A DNA stretch of 64,000 nucleotides. It comes from an uncultured Litoreibacter sp. (GTDB lineage Bacteria > Pseudomonadota > Alphaproteobacteria > Rhodobacterales > Rhodobacteraceae). Positions within the stretch are counted from its first letter, which is position 1, and every line of letters begins with the position of its first letter. Below the pieces are notes generated by a model, which was not told where the DNA came from, did no database searches, and saw only the letters and a list, made by a program, of their open reading frames with translations. Where the stretch lies: the NCBI GenBank assembly GCA_947494435.1, contig CANLUY010000001.1, positions 1,416,001-1,480,000 on the forward strand. Direction: 5' to 3'. Positions 1 to 8,367 of the stretch are shown piece by piece. Position numbers and translations under genes: made by a program.

Positions 1-124
1 AACCCGCAGCTTCATTGAAGATGGCGACACACTGACATTGAGCGGGGTCGCTACTGGCGATGGTTATCAAGTTGGCTTTGGTAACTGCACCGGCACAATC
101 AAGCCAGCTGTAGACTTTCCCTAA
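1..124 (+). CDS. fahA: fumarylacetoacetase, 3' end only
   Basis: Only the last 40 residues are in the window; codons start at base 2 and the TAA stop is at 122-124. The tail reads RSFIEDGDTLTLSG, then VGFGNCTGTIKPA. This matches the end of fumarylacetoacetase, where an 'F-EDGD' turn is followed by a 'GFG-C-G-I-PA' strand at the C-terminus. The family cleaves fumarylacetoacetate to fumarate and acetoacetate, the last step of the homogentisate branch of tyrosine and phenylalanine breakdown. The next three plus-strand genes also look like aromatic-compound oxidation genes, which fits. The body and start lie outside the window. I infer the identity from the C-terminal signature, so a related FAH-fold hydrolase remains possible. 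Confidence 0.7.
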   Translation, partial: TRSFIEDGDTLTLSGVATGDGYQVGFGNCTGTIKPAVDFP

Positions 125-202
125 CAAGACACCTTTTCAGAACACATTGCCGGAGCTTTTCAAACCGCACCCGGCTCAGACGCAAAAAAGGAAGACACGC
201 CC

Positions 203-1153
203 ATGGCAAAAGCATTCGCATCGCAAGGCGACCTGACGGAAAAGAAAATCACCTTTGATGAAGTGGGGCGCGATCTGTGGGCTTTTACTGCGGAAGGCGA
301 TCCGAACTCAGGCATTATCATTGGTGATGAAAGTGTCATGATTGTTGAAGCGCAGGCCACTCCACTTTTGGCAGAAAAGGTCATTGGTAAAGTGCGCACG
401 GTCACCGACAAGCCGATCAGCCACGTCGTTCTCACGCATTATCACGCCGTGCGGGTTCTAGGTGCGTCCGCGTTCGGCGCGGATCAGATTATCATGGGCG
501 ACGCCGCGCGCGGTATGGTGGTTGAGCGAGGACAAGAAGATTGGGACAGCGAGTTTCAACGCTTCCCCCGCCTTTTTGAGGGACATGAAAGCATTCCGGG
601 TTTGACGTACCCGACGACAACTTTCAGCGACAGCATGACCGTCTATCTTGGAAAGAGGCGGGTTGATTTGCATCATTTGGGTCGCGCGCATACAGCCGGT
701 GATATCGTAATTCACGTCCCAGATGAGAATGTGATGTTCACAGGGGATATCGTCGAAGACCATTCCGCCTGCTATTGTGGTGACGGTCATTTCGCGGATT
801 GGGGTGACACGCTTGATAACATCAAAGCGTTTGACGTTGACGCGATAGCACCCGGTCGCGGTGCGGCTCTGGTCGGAAAAAAAGCCGTTGAACGTGCCAT
901 CGAAAGCACGCGTGATTTCGTCTGTTCGACTTATGAGCCTGCCGCCAAAATCGCCGCGCGTGGCGGGTCATTGAAGGAAGCATGGGATGCAGTCCGCGCA
1001 TCCTGCGACCCAAAGTTCAAAGATTATGCGATCTACGAGCATTGCCTGCCATTTAACGTCGCCCGTGCCTATGACGAGGCTCGAGGTATCGAGACACCAC
1101 GTATCTGGACTGCTGAGCGTGATCTGGAGATGTGGGCTGCTCTTCAGGGCTAA
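203..1153 (+). CDS. MBL-fold metallo-hydrolase-like protein with a degenerate metal site
   Basis: 316 aa. The start follows an AAGGA ribosome site. The metallo-beta-lactamase fold can be traced: strand plus first His motif at about residues 77-84 (THYHAVR), a second His region near 157-163 (HLGRAHTAGD), the FTGD aspartate near 182 and the last loop near 216-220 (APGRG). In canonical enzymes the first motif is HxHxDH and the last loop carries a His. Here Asp-His is replaced by Val-Arg, and the last loop has Arg instead of His, so only part of the binuclear zinc site remains. I recall this HYHAVR form recurring next to FAD monooxygenases and DUF2783 genes, as here. The reaction is unknown; hydrolysis of an aromatic ring-cleavage intermediate or a thioester is a guess. 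The gene lies between fahA and the monooxygenase on one strand. Confidence 0.8.
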   Translation: MAKAFASQGDLTEKKITFDEVGRDLWAFTAEGDPNSGIIIGDESVMIVEAQATPLLAEKVIGKVRTVTDKPISHVVLTHYHAVRVLGASAFGADQIIMGDAARGMVVERGQEDWDSEFQRFPRLFEGHESIPGLTYPTTTFSDSMTVYLGKRRVDLHHLGRAHTAGDIVIHVPDENVMFTGDIVEDHSACYCGDGHFADWGDTLDNIKAFDVDAIAPGRGAALVGKKAVERAIESTRDFVCSTYEPAAKIAARGGSLKEAWDAVRASCDPKFKDYAIYEHCLPFNVARAYDEARGIETPRIWTAERDLEMWAALQG

Positions 1154-1179
1154 GCGACAATTCAAGGGAGGATTTCAGC

Positions 1180-2805
1180 ATGGTTGCGACGCGATACGAG
1201 ACCGCTTTCAAGCTTTACCCATATGAAAGAGTCGCGGCTCAGGCAGGCAGTGTGCACCGCCACCCGGTTGTTATTATTGGCGGTGGACCGGTTGGGCTCG
1301 CGTTGGCGCTTGATCTTGGAAAGCGGGGCACGCCAGCTTTGGTCCTTGATGATCACGAAGGGGCGGGCTTGGGTTCAAAGGCGATTTGCTTTGCCAAACG
1401 CACTCTCGATATCGCCACACGTCTTGGCGCTGGACAGGCGATTGTCGAAAAAGGTGTGGTCTGGAACGTCGGCAAAGTCTTCCACGGCGAAAGCAAAGTG
1501 TTCGAATTCAACCTTCTTCCCGAGGAAGGTCACCGGAATCCTGCCTTTATCAATCTGCAGCAGCCCTATGTCGAAAAGTTCTTCTTTGAGGCCATCCAGG
1601 CGGCGCAAGACAACGGCGCGCCCATCGAAATACGCGGTTGCAATGAAGTTACGTCCGCTACACCGCATGATGGTTATGTGACTGTAGATGTCGACACTCC
1701 GGATGGACCTTATACGCTCGAAGCGAATTGGGCTGTGGCATGTGATGGCGCGAGATCTGCGACCCGCGATCTGCTGGGATTATCGTTTGACGGTCGGGTA
1801 TTTGAAGACAATTTTCTGATTGCTGACGTGAAGATGAAGGCGGATTTTCCAACAGAACGCTGGTTCTGGTTTGAACCTCCGTTTGAAGGGGCAGGGCAGT
1901 CCGCCCTGCTACACAAACAACCTGACGATGTCTGGCGTATTGATTTTCAATTGGGTTGGGACATTGATCGCGAGAAAGAGTTACAAGTAGAGCGCATCAG
2001 AGCCCGTGTGGATGCGATGTTGTCCTCTCAAGGTGGACGCGTTCCGGATTATGAGTTGGAGTGGACATCTATCTACACCTTCCAATGCCGCCGAATGAAG
2101 ACCTTCCGCCACGACCGGGTTCTGTTTGCAGGCGACAGTGCGCATCAGGTCTCCCCGTTTGGGGCACGGGGCGCCAATTCCGGTGTGCAAGATGCGGACA
2201 ATCTCGGCTGGAAACTCGACCTCGTACATAAGGGCATCGCCAGCGATGCATTGCTGGACAGCTATGCTACCGAGCGGGAATTTGGTGCGGACGAGAATAT
2301 CCTGAATTCTTCGCGTGCGACGGATTTCATGACGCCTAAATCCGAGATCAGCAAAGTGTTCCGCGACGCAGTTTTGGAAATGGCCGCCCGCGCGCCTTTC
2401 GCGCAACCTTTGGTGAATTCGGGGCGTCTATCTGTTCCATGTACATATGACGGGTTTGCTTTATTTGGCGAAGATGACTTGAACGGTCCCATTAGCACGC
2501 GCCCCGGCGCGGCTTGCCCGGACGCACCCGTCGGGAACGGCTACCTTTTGGATCACTTGACGGGTGGTTTCACGCTCCTCGTCCTGGGTGATGACGCACC
2601 AGAGCAGGTCAATATCGACGATATCGAAGCTCATGTTATACATCTTCGCGACATCGCCCCCGAATTGGCGGAGCGTTATCTCGGAGATGCAGATCACGCG
2701 GTGTATTTGATCCGGCCGGATCAACACATCGTCGCGCGTTGGCATGATTTTGATGCGGAGGCCGTTGCCCAAGCGATACGGATAGCGATCGGGGAGGATA
2801 CGTAA
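1180..2805 (+). CDS. FAD-dependent aromatic monooxygenase (PheA/MhpA-like)
   Basis: 541 aa flavoprotein monooxygenase. I chose the ATG at 1180 because AAGGGAGGA lies just upstream; an in-frame ATG at 1132 would overlap the previous gene by 22 bp and has no ribosome site. The Rossmann dinucleotide motif GGGPVG is at residues 34-39, the CDG (DG) motif at 188-190, and the GD motif (FAGDSAHQVSPFGARG) at about 318-319. These are the three hallmarks of class A single-component hydroxylases that use FAD and NAD(P)H to hydroxylate phenolic substrates. The closest familiar type is 3-(3-hydroxyphenyl)propionate hydroxylase. The C-terminal third resembles the thioredoxin-like tail of these enzymes. The stop overlaps the next start by 1 bp. 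The substrate cannot be told from sequence; the nearby fumarylacetoacetase gene suggests an aromatic acid. Confidence 0.88.
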   Translation: MVATRYETAFKLYPYERVAAQAGSVHRHPVVIIGGGPVGLALALDLGKRGTPALVLDDHEGAGLGSKAICFAKRTLDIATRLGAGQAIVEKGVVWNVGKVFHGESKVFEFNLLPEEGHRNPAFINLQQPYVEKFFFEAIQAAQDNGAPIEIRGCNEVTSATPHDGYVTVDVDTPDGPYTLEANWAVACDGARSATRDLLGLSFDGRVFEDNFLIADVKMKADFPTERWFWFEPPFEGAGQSALLHKQPDDVWRIDFQLGWDIDREKELQVERIRARVDAMLSSQGGRVPDYELEWTSIYTFQCRRMKTFRHDRVLFAGDSAHQVSPFGARGANSGVQDADNLGWKLDLVHKGIASDALLDSYATEREFGADENILNSSRATDFMTPKSEISKVFRDAVLEMAARAPFAQPLVNSGRLSVPCTYDGFALFGEDDLNGPISTRPGAACPDAPVGNGYLLDHLTGGFTLLVLGDDAPEQVNIDDIEAHVIHLRDIAPELAERYLGDADHAVYLIRPDQHIVARWHDFDAEAVAQAIRIAIGEDT

Positions 2806-2987
2806 TGACTCTTATGTTAGAGCCGAACATCATTGATTCGGACGGGTTTTATCAAGAGCTTCTTGGCGCGCATGAAGGCATGAGCAAAGATGAAAGCGAC
2901 GCCTACAACGCGCGCCTGATTCTGACCTTGGCCAATCACATCGGAGATCGTGCCGTGCTGCGCGCCGCGTTGGAGGTTGCAAAGTAA
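2805..2987 (+). CDS. DUF2783 small protein
   Basis: 60 aa, starting within the TAATG overlap with the monooxygenase stop, so probably translationally coupled to it. It is a soluble, acidic, mostly helical protein with the segment DSDGFYQELLGAHEGMS followed by a conserved-looking helix (NARLILTLANHIGDRAVL). This matches my memory of DUF2783, a small family that typically accompanies FAD monooxygenase and MBL genes of this type. No catalytic residues or metal motif are visible. The co-occurrence and coupling suggest a partner or chaperone of the monooxygenase, but that is inference. Confidence 0.75.
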   Translation: MTLMLEPNIIDSDGFYQELLGAHEGMSKDESDAYNARLILTLANHIGDRAVLRAALEVAK

Positions 2988-3036
2988 GTGATCGTTCAGG
3001 CCGCATCCAATTTTCTGATGGCATATCCAGACGAAA

Positions 3037-3693
3037 CTAGCTTGCTGCAGCGCTTTCGGAAGGCAGTCCTATGGCGCTAATATCCAAGCCGCCAATGTCC
3101 GAAATCATCCGGACAACGTCCTCCGCGCCGATACCGTTGCGCAAAGAACAGAACAGATAGGGGCGCCCATCGCGGACCCGGTCACTGTCGTGTTTCATAA
3201 CGTCCAGAGACGCGCCAACATGGGGTGCGAGATCTGTTTTGTTGATGACCAGAAGGTCGGATTTTGTGATTGCCGGTCCGCCCTTTCGCGGAATTTCTTC
3301 ACCCGCAGCGACATCAATTACATAGACTGTCAGATCAGCTAATTCAGGGCTGAACGTGGCAGACAAATTGTCACCACCGCTTTCGATCAGCACGATGTCC
3401 AGGTCTGCATGCCGCGTGCGCATCTCAGCGACGGCTGCAAGGTTGATCGATGCATCTTCACGGATCGCCGTATGCGGACAGCCGCCGGTTTCCACACCGA
3501 TGATGCGGTCTTGCGGAAGGATTTGCATCCGCATCAGCGCTTCAGCGTCTTCTTGCGTATAAATGTCGTTGGTGATGACGCCGATTGAAAGCTGGGGGTG
3601 CAGCGCCTTGGCTAAAGCTGCAGTAAGTGTTGTCTTCCCGGCGCCCACAGGACCGCCAATACCCACGCGCAATGGACCGTTGAGTTGCGTCAT
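3037..3693 (-). CDS. ureG: urease accessory GTPase UreG
   Basis: 218 aa SIMIBI-class GTPase that powers delivery of nickel to the urease active site in complex with UreD and UreF. The P-loop GGPVGAGKT is at residues 13-21. The conserved metal-binding Cys-Pro-His motif ([17 protein letters not shown]) and the base-recognition NKTDLA motif are present, as is the ESGGDN switch segment. Length is normal for the family. The ATG overlaps the ureF stop by 4 bp (ATGA). It is the last gene of the ureDABCEFG order, converging with the DUF2783 gene across about 50 bp in which I see no terminator. Confidence 0.97.
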   Translation of the reverse strand: MTQLNGPLRVGIGGPVGAGKTTLTAALAKALHPQLSIGVITNDIYTQEDAEALMRMQILPQDRIIGVETGGCPHTAIREDASINLAAVAEMRTRHADLDIVLIESGGDNLSATFSPELADLTVYVIDVAAGEEIPRKGGPAITKSDLLVINKTDLAPHVGASLDVMKHDSDRVRDGRPYLFCSLRNGIGAEDVVRMISDIGGLDISAIGLPSESAAAS

Positions 3694-4352
3694 GACCGGA
3701 ATATCCTTGGTTGAAGTGTTTCGTGTTGCATCGCTGCAATGTCAGACAGGAACGCGGTACTTTGCAGGTCCTCAAGCGTATCATGCGCCGATTTTGCAGC
3801 AACGCTTTCGCAAAGTGGCGTAAGTGCCGCAAGCACCCGTTGTCCTTCTGTTTGACCCAATGGCACAGCACGTACAGTGGCAGAGACGAGGTTGGATGCG
3901 AAGGCATGTAGATACATCTTCGTAGTAAGTTCTGCGTCAATTCCCATGCCTGCGGCGGCGTTACCCAAGGCGACGGGGAGGGTTAGCGCCATGTCTTCGC
4001 CGCCCCAGATCGCTGATATCGTTTGTCCTAGCGCTGAGCCTTGCAAATCGGCTTCCATCAGACGTTCTTTTGAAGCTGCGAAGGCGCGGGCGGTTTGATC
4101 GACCAACTTTAGGCTATCATTATCACCACAGTGATAAGCGGCCCGCAGAATGATGCAATCATTGCGACCGCTGCCAAATTCCAACACATCACGCAGCCAA
4201 TTTTCCAAGTCGGGCGCGGTTTCAATTTGCCCCGTTTGTATCGCTGTCTCCAAGCCATGAGAATATGCGAAAGAGCCGAGCGGAAACGCGGGCGACAGCC
4301 ATTGGGTCAGCGTCAGAATATCGCGTTCAATGTTCATGTGCGGTTGCGACAT
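3690..4352 (-). CDS. ureF: urease accessory protein UreF
   Basis: About 220 aa, all-helical UreF, which joins UreD and UreG in the urease activation complex and helps gate UreG GTPase activity. The diagnostic N-terminal block [23 protein letters not shown] is clear (reported here by its first residues [14 protein letters not shown] and then SHGLE). The start is ambiguous: in-frame ATGs at 4376, 4352 and 4337 all lie inside the end of ureE, and none has a strong ribosome site. I list 4352; 4337 is equally plausible. Overlap with ureE implies coupled translation. The stop overlaps ureG by 4 bp. Confidence 0.92.
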   Translation of the reverse strand: MSQPHMNIERDILTLTQWLSPAFPLGSFAYSHGLETAIQTGQIETAPDLENWLRDVLEFGSGRNDCIILRAAYHCGDNDSLKLVDQTARAFAASKERLMEADLQGSALGQTISAIWGGEDMALTLPVALGNAAAGMGIDAELTTKMYLHAFASNLVSATVRAVPLGQTEGQRVLAALTPLCESVAAKSAHDTLEDLQSTAFLSDIAAMQHETLQPRIFRS

Positions 4353-4800
4353 GTTCGTGAGAATGAGTTCGGCCATGCCCGTATGCGCCACCTTCAGGTG
4401 TGAACGGTGCCGTGATCTCTGACACTGTCGCCCCGAGATGTTCGAGCATGTGACCAATAACCGGATCTGCTTGGATCAATAGATGATCGGCATTGATCTG
4501 GCAGGGTGTGTGGCGATTGCCGACGTGCCACGCGAGTCGGACCAAATGTGGACCCGTAACCTTGTAGAGCGCCTCCGACGCCGCGCTGATTTTCACCAGA
4601 CTGCCATCGTCCAAAGCCAATGCATCGCCATGGTCAAGCGATGTTGTCTTGGCAAGATCGACCAGAAACGGTTTGCCGTTAACGCTGGTGAGTTTTTTCC
4701 GCCGTAAGAACCGCTCCGCGTAGTTTAACTCACATTGATCCGCGGGTCCTGACCAATCATCCTTTCGATAGACGACCTGCGCGATAGGAAGTGTTGTCAT
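4327..4800 (-). CDS. ureE: urease accessory nickel metallochaperone UreE
   Basis: 157 aa. The ATG at 4800 has a GAGG ribosome site 7 nt after the ureC stop; a longer frame reaching 4845 would run into ureC and is not needed. UreE is the dimeric nickel chaperone that hands Ni2+ to UreG. The N-terminal beta domain (residues 1-75) is followed by the ferredoxin-like metal domain with the conserved 'VGNRHTPCQI' segment, where the central His binds nickel. The C-terminus is His-rich ([16 protein letters not shown]), giving extra nickel-binding capacity. Confidence 0.94.
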   Translation of the reverse strand: MTTLPIAQVVYRKDDWSGPADQCELNYAERFLRRKKLTSVNGKPFLVDLAKTTSLDHGDALALDDGSLVKISAASEALYKVTGPHLVRLAWHVGNRHTPCQINADHLLIQADPVIGHMLEHLGATVSEITAPFTPEGGAYGHGRTHSHEHVATAHEH

Positions 4801-4807
4801 CTTGGCC

Positions 4808-6517
4808 TCAGAACATGAAATAGCGCTGTGCCATTGGCAGCACATCAGCAGGTTGGCACGTTAGCAATTCGCCATCTGCGCGGACTTCGTATGTCTCCGG
4901 ATGGACTTCCATCTTCGGCATTGCATCATTCAGGACCATGTCCGCTTTGCTGATTTTGCGGGTATTCTCGACAGCAATCGTATCCTTCGCCAGTCCCAGC
5001 GTGTCTTTCAAATTGCTTGCTTGCGCTGCAGCCGAAACAAAGCTGACAGAGCTTTGTGTCAGAGACCCGCCGAGGCTTCCAAACATCGGCCGCGTATAGA
5101 CCGGCTGCGGTGTCGGGATGGACGCGTTTGGGTCACCCATCTGCGCCACGGCAATGCTGCCTGCCATCAGAACCATTTCTGGTTTCACGCCGAAAAACGC
5201 AGGGTTCCAGAGCACAAGGTCAGCTCGCTTACCGACGGAGATGTCGCCGATCACATGGCTGACACCTTGTGCGATTGCGGGATTGATCGTGTATTTTGCG
5301 ATGTAACGGCGCACACGCAGATTGTCGTTCTCGCCGGTTTCGTCAGGCAGGCGGCCGCGCTGTTTCTTCATCTTATCTGCCGTTTGCCAGGTGCGGATCA
5401 GAACCTCACCGACACGGCCCATGGCTTGGCTGTCTGACGCGATGATCGAGAACGCGCCCATATCGTGCAGGATATCTTCTGCTGCGATCGTCTCACGCCG
5501 AATGCGGCTTTCTGCAAAGGCGATGTCCTCAGGGATGGATTTGTCGAGGTGGTGACAGACCATCAACATGTCCAAATGCTCTTCCAGCGTATTTACCGTG
5601 AAGGGCCGCGTCGGGTTGGTGGAAGACGGCAGGACATTGCGATCGCCGCAGATCTTGATGATATCCGGCGCATGTCCACCGCCAGCCCCTTCGGTATGAA
5701 ACGCGTGGATCGTGCGGCCTTTCATGGCGTTGACGGTATGTTCGACAAAGCCGCTTTCGTTGAGTGTGTCGGTATGGATCATAACCTGCACATCCATGTC
5801 GTCGGCGACAGAGAGGCAGCAATCAATGGCACCCGGCGTGGTGCCCCAGTCTTCATGCAACTTCAGTGCGCAGGCACCTGCATTCACCATCTCGATCAAT
5901 GCGGAGGGTTGGCTGGCATTGCCCTTGCCGGATAGGCCTATGTTCATTGCGATCCCGTCAAAGGATTGCAGCATCCTTCCGATATGCCATGGGCCGGGCG
6001 TGCAGGTTGTGGCCAGTGTGCCATGCGCTGGACCAGTGCCGCCGCCAAAACAGGTGGTGACGCCGGAGTGCAGAGAGTCTTCCATCTGCTGCGGGCAGAT
6101 GAAATGGATGTGGCTGTCCATACCGCCTGCCGTCAGAATGCGGCCCTCGCCAGCGATAACTTCGGTACCGGGTCCGACGATGATGTCGACGCCGGATTGC
6201 GTGTCAGGGTTGCCCGCTTTGCCGATGGCGTGGATCAGCCCATCCTTCAGTGCGACGTCAGCTTTGTAGATGCCTGAGTGGTCAACAATGAGTGCGTTGG
6301 TGATAACAGTGTCCACCGCCCCATTTGCGCGGGTGACTTGGGACTGGCCCATACCGTCGCGGATCACCTTGCCGCCGCCAAATTTTACTTCTTCGCCATA
6401 TGTCGTCAGGTCGCGCTCAACCTCGATAACAAGGTCGGTGTCCGCAAGACGCAGTTTGTCACCGGTGGTTGGTCCAAACATGGCCGCATAATGCGGGCGG
6501 GAGATTTCGGTGGGCAT
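4808..6517 (-). CDS. ureC: urease alpha subunit
   Basis: 569 aa catalytic subunit that hydrolyses urea to ammonia and carbamate in the cytoplasm. All expected active-site residues are visible: His136 and His138 (HIHF), carbamylated Lys219 in ALKLHEDWG, His221, His248 (MIHTDTLNE), His274 ([10 protein letters not shown]), the flap Cys321-His322-His323 (MVCHHLDKS) and Asp362 (SDSQAMGR). Length matches the family. The ATG overlaps the ureB stop by 1 bp (TGATG). The enzyme should be fully active once nickel is loaded by UreDEFG, all encoded here. Confidence 0.98.
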   Translation of the reverse strand: MPTEISRPHYAAMFGPTTGDKLRLADTDLVIEVERDLTTYGEEVKFGGGKVIRDGMGQSQVTRANGAVDTVITNALIVDHSGIYKADVALKDGLIHAIGKAGNPDTQSGVDIIVGPGTEVIAGEGRILTAGGMDSHIHFICPQQMEDSLHSGVTTCFGGGTGPAHGTLATTCTPGPWHIGRMLQSFDGIAMNIGLSGKGNASQPSALIEMVNAGACALKLHEDWGTTPGAIDCCLSVADDMDVQVMIHTDTLNESGFVEHTVNAMKGRTIHAFHTEGAGGGHAPDIIKICGDRNVLPSSTNPTRPFTVNTLEEHLDMLMVCHHLDKSIPEDIAFAESRIRRETIAAEDILHDMGAFSIIASDSQAMGRVGEVLIRTWQTADKMKKQRGRLPDETGENDNLRVRRYIAKYTINPAIAQGVSHVIGDISVGKRADLVLWNPAFFGVKPEMVLMAGSIAVAQMGDPNASIPTPQPVYTRPMFGSLGGSLTQSSVSFVSAAAQASNLKDTLGLAKDTIAVENTRKISKADMVLNDAMPKMEVHPETYEVRADGELLTCQPADVLPMAQRYFMF

Positions 6518-6822
6518 CAGAGGTCTCCCATAATCTGTTGATTGAAGCCAAAGATGCGTCTCGCGCCACCAACGGGGATGAGTTGCACTTCCCGCCGTTG
6601 CCCCGGCTCGAAGCGAACCGCTGTACCTGACGCGATATCGAGCCGCATGCCGCGGGCGGCCGTTCGGTCGAATTCCAACGCTGGATTGGTTTCTGCAAAA
6701 TGATAATGGCTGCCGACCTGAATAGGGCGATCGCCTGTATTGGCCACCATCAAGGTGACCGCCTCAGCGCGCGCATTTAAAGTGATGGTGCCGTCGGCTG
6801 GAAAAAGCTCTCCTGGGATCAT
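6517..6822 (-). CDS. ureB: urease beta subunit
   Basis: 101 aa, starting [13 protein letters not shown] and containing [15 protein letters not shown] and NPALEFDR, the standard urease beta-chain signature. It is a non-catalytic beta-barrel subunit of the (alpha-beta-gamma)3 holoenzyme. Separate ureA and ureB genes are the usual bacterial arrangement, in contrast to the fused chain of Helicobacter or plants. It overlaps ureC by 1 bp and follows ureA by 9 bp. Confidence 0.97.
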   Translation of the reverse strand: MIPGELFPADGTITLNARAEAVTLMVANTGDRPIQVGSHYHFAETNPALEFDRTAARGMRLDIASGTAVRFEPGQRREVQLIPVGGARRIFGFNQQIMGDL

Positions 6823-6831
6823 TACGTGGTC

Positions 6832-7134
6832 CTACCTGATCGGGTTGTGAACAGTGACGAGCTTGGTGCCGTCAGGAAATGTGGCTTCCACCTGAACATC
6901 GTGGATCATGTCGGCGATCCCTTCCATGCATTGGTCGCGGGTAATGACCTGTCCACCAGCTTCCATCATGTCAGCGACCGAACGCCCGTCTCGCGCGCCT
7001 TCTACGACCACATCCGTGATCAACGCGATGGCTTCGGGATGGTTCAGCTTGACGCCGCGCGCGAGGCGCTTGCGCGCTACCTCGGCGGCCATGGCGACCA
7101 GCAGTTTGTCTTTTTCACGCGGGGTGAGTTGCAT
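6832..7134 (-). CDS. ureA: urease gamma subunit
   Basis: 100 aa, starting [13 protein letters not shown] and ending [12 protein letters not shown], both typical of UreA. The middle block [20 protein letters not shown] is the conserved helical core. It is a structural subunit of urease. The gene starts 3 bp after the ureD stop and is followed by ureB 9 bp later, which implies a single mRNA for ureDABCEFG. Confidence 0.97.
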   Translation of the reverse strand: MQLTPREKDKLLVAMAAEVARKRLARGVKLNHPEAIALITDVVVEGARDGRSVADMMEAGGQVITRDQCMEGIADMIHDVQVEATFPDGTKLVTVHNPIR

Positions 7135-7137
7135 CGG

Positions 7138-7956
7138 TCAGAGTCTCCAAGACGTTGGCAGTGAGTTTTTGTGAAGAAGTTCCAGTACGGGGATCAGGTC
7201 GCGGCGCAACTCGAAACTGTCTGGTGCCAAGTGGCGCACCACTAAAAGGTCAGGCGCGAGCAGACTTGCACCAGCTGTTTGCGGCAATGCTGCGCGCACG
7301 GCATTCAATTGAGCGCTGGCATCGGGTGCGACATAAACAATACTGGCCATTGCCCCGGCGCCATTTGCAATGGCGGGACGGGAAAGGTGCGCTGTGGCAT
7401 CACCTTCGAGGCGTATGCCGTCTACGTAGATGGGCATACCAGCACGGGTGATGGAAATACGATCTTTAAAGGTGATATCGGTCAGTGTTTCAGACATTGC
7501 CGCGCGACCAAAGATGACAGGCTCAACCATCAAAAGTTGTGCGTCTTTCTCCATTGTGATGCTCAGTCGTCGCTGCAAAGCGCTGTGTTCAAACAAGATC
7601 AGTTCTTGCGGCAGCCAGTTCATCATTGCGCCTGCGCCAACGGTGATATGGGTATCGACTTGCCCAACCTCGCCCCGCTGCGCGCGATAGGCCCGCTCTG
7701 CCGCTTGCGTTGTGAGGGTCAATTCAGCGTCTTGCTCAACGCGCAGATCGAGCGAGAACGTGTCACCACCTGTGATCCCGCCCGCTGTGTTAACGAGAAT
7801 GGTCTCCACACCTGCTTGCAATTGCTGCGGAAAGACAAGCTTAGTTGAGCCTGCCTGTCGCAATTCGCTGATGCTTGACCGGTTCGCGCGGTTAGATCGC
7901 ACGGACAAAACCCCAGCGCCGATGGCACGCGGCTGAACGGGCAAGGCAGCTTCCAT
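7138..7956 (-). CDS. ureD: urease accessory protein UreD
   Basis: About 272 aa from the ATG at 7956. An in-frame ATG at 8022 would add 22 residues (Cys- and Asn-rich) that do not look like UreD, whose N-terminus normally runs straight into a 'QPRA-G' segment, as here (ALPVQPRAIG). UreD (UreH) is the beta-helical scaffold that docks on apo-urease and forms the nickel tunnel with UreF and UreG. The conserved 'VNTAGGITGGD' motif near residue 57 is present. The gene is the first of the urease operon; its promoter must lie in 7957-8367, shared with divergent urtA. The ribosome site is weak. Confidence 0.9.
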   Translation of the reverse strand: MEAALPVQPRAIGAGVLSVRSNRANRSSISELRQAGSTKLVFPQQLQAGVETILVNTAGGITGGDTFSLDLRVEQDAELTLTTQAAERAYRAQRGEVGQVDTHITVGAGAMMNWLPQELILFEHSALQRRLSITMEKDAQLLMVEPVIFGRAAMSETLTDITFKDRISITRAGMPIYVDGIRLEGDATAHLSRPAIANGAGAMASIVYVAPDASAQLNAVRAALPQTAGASLLAPDLLVVRHLAPDSFELRRDLIPVLELLHKNSLPTSWRL

Positions 7957-8000
7957 TTCGATATGTGTAGACGTGTTTATGTTGGCCCCCGAGCGGCAGT

Positions 8001-8018
8001 GTTGCACATACTTGCAGC
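8001..8018. promoter_or_regulatory. putative operator A (GTTGCA-N6-TGCAGC)
   Basis: GTTGCA at 8001-8006 and TGCAGC at 8013-8018, six bases apart, pairing at 5 of 6 positions. It ends 45 bp upstream of the ureD ATG, a suitable position for a regulator of the urease promoter. It shares its half-site with the dyad near urtA. Assignment to a particular regulator is not possible from sequence. Confidence 0.4.
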
Positions 8019-8130
8019 ACACTCGTCACGGAAGTGGCAGTCCTTACGCGTGTTTTTTGAAATCTACCAGATGATGCGCTCAAAAAATAAGCGCCCACAT
8101 ACAAATGCGCTCAAGTTTTAATCAATGCAG

Positions 8131-8157
8131 CCGGAGTGAACACATTTCACTGTCCGG
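8131..8157. other. imperfect hairpin in the ureD/urtA spacer
   Basis: Outer arms CCGGA (8131-8135) and TCCGG (8153-8157) enclose inner arms GTGAA (8136-8140) and TTCAC (8146-8150), with loop CACAT and a 2-nt bulge (TG). It lies in the middle of the spacer, away from both starts. It could be an operator dyad or a structure in one of the leaders. No T-run follows, so it is not a classical terminator. Confidence 0.4.
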
Positions 8158-8282
8158 AAATTTGCGATCCTGCTCGCGACGCACCAACGATCCGACATCC
8201 TCAGCGCTCGAATCGAATGGGCACAGAATAGAGGGTGTGTGACGACCGGTTGAATTGGACCTCACGCCAGCCGCCACACGTT

Positions 8283-8300
8283 TGCAACACTTACGTTGCA
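8283..8300. promoter_or_regulatory. putative operator B (TGCAAC-N6-GTTGCA)
   Basis: A perfect dyad: TGCAAC at 8283-8288, spacer ACTTAC, and GTTGCA at 8295-8300. It ends 67 bp upstream of the urtA ATG. The same hexamers form operator A beside ureD, but in the opposite order. This suggests one regulator, or one pair of sites, controlling both divergent operons. Confidence 0.45.
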
Positions 8301-8367
8301 GGGATTAGCTAAGCGTCCTTTGTTCCAAGAACAAGGCGCAGGCGAGTTTCCTGCGGGGAGACATCAA

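Larger units (their letters stand above)
7957..8367. promoter_or_regulatory. divergent ureD/urtA control region
   Basis: 411 bp without a supported gene, between the urease operon (minus) and the urea transporter operon (plus). It contains two dyads built from the same TGCAAC/GTTGCA half-site, at 8001-8018 and 8283-8300, one near each start, and a larger hairpin at 8131-8157. The segment around 8060-8125 is AT-richer than its neighbours (runs such as AAAAAATAA). I see no clear sigma-54 -24/-12 element and no textbook NtrC dyad, but cannot exclude degenerate ones. Confidence 0.7.

Noticed and set aside
7138-8022. Longer UreD starting at 8022
   Set aside because: The 22 added residues are Cys/Asn-rich and unlike UreD, and would cover operator A; the start at 7956 fits the family.
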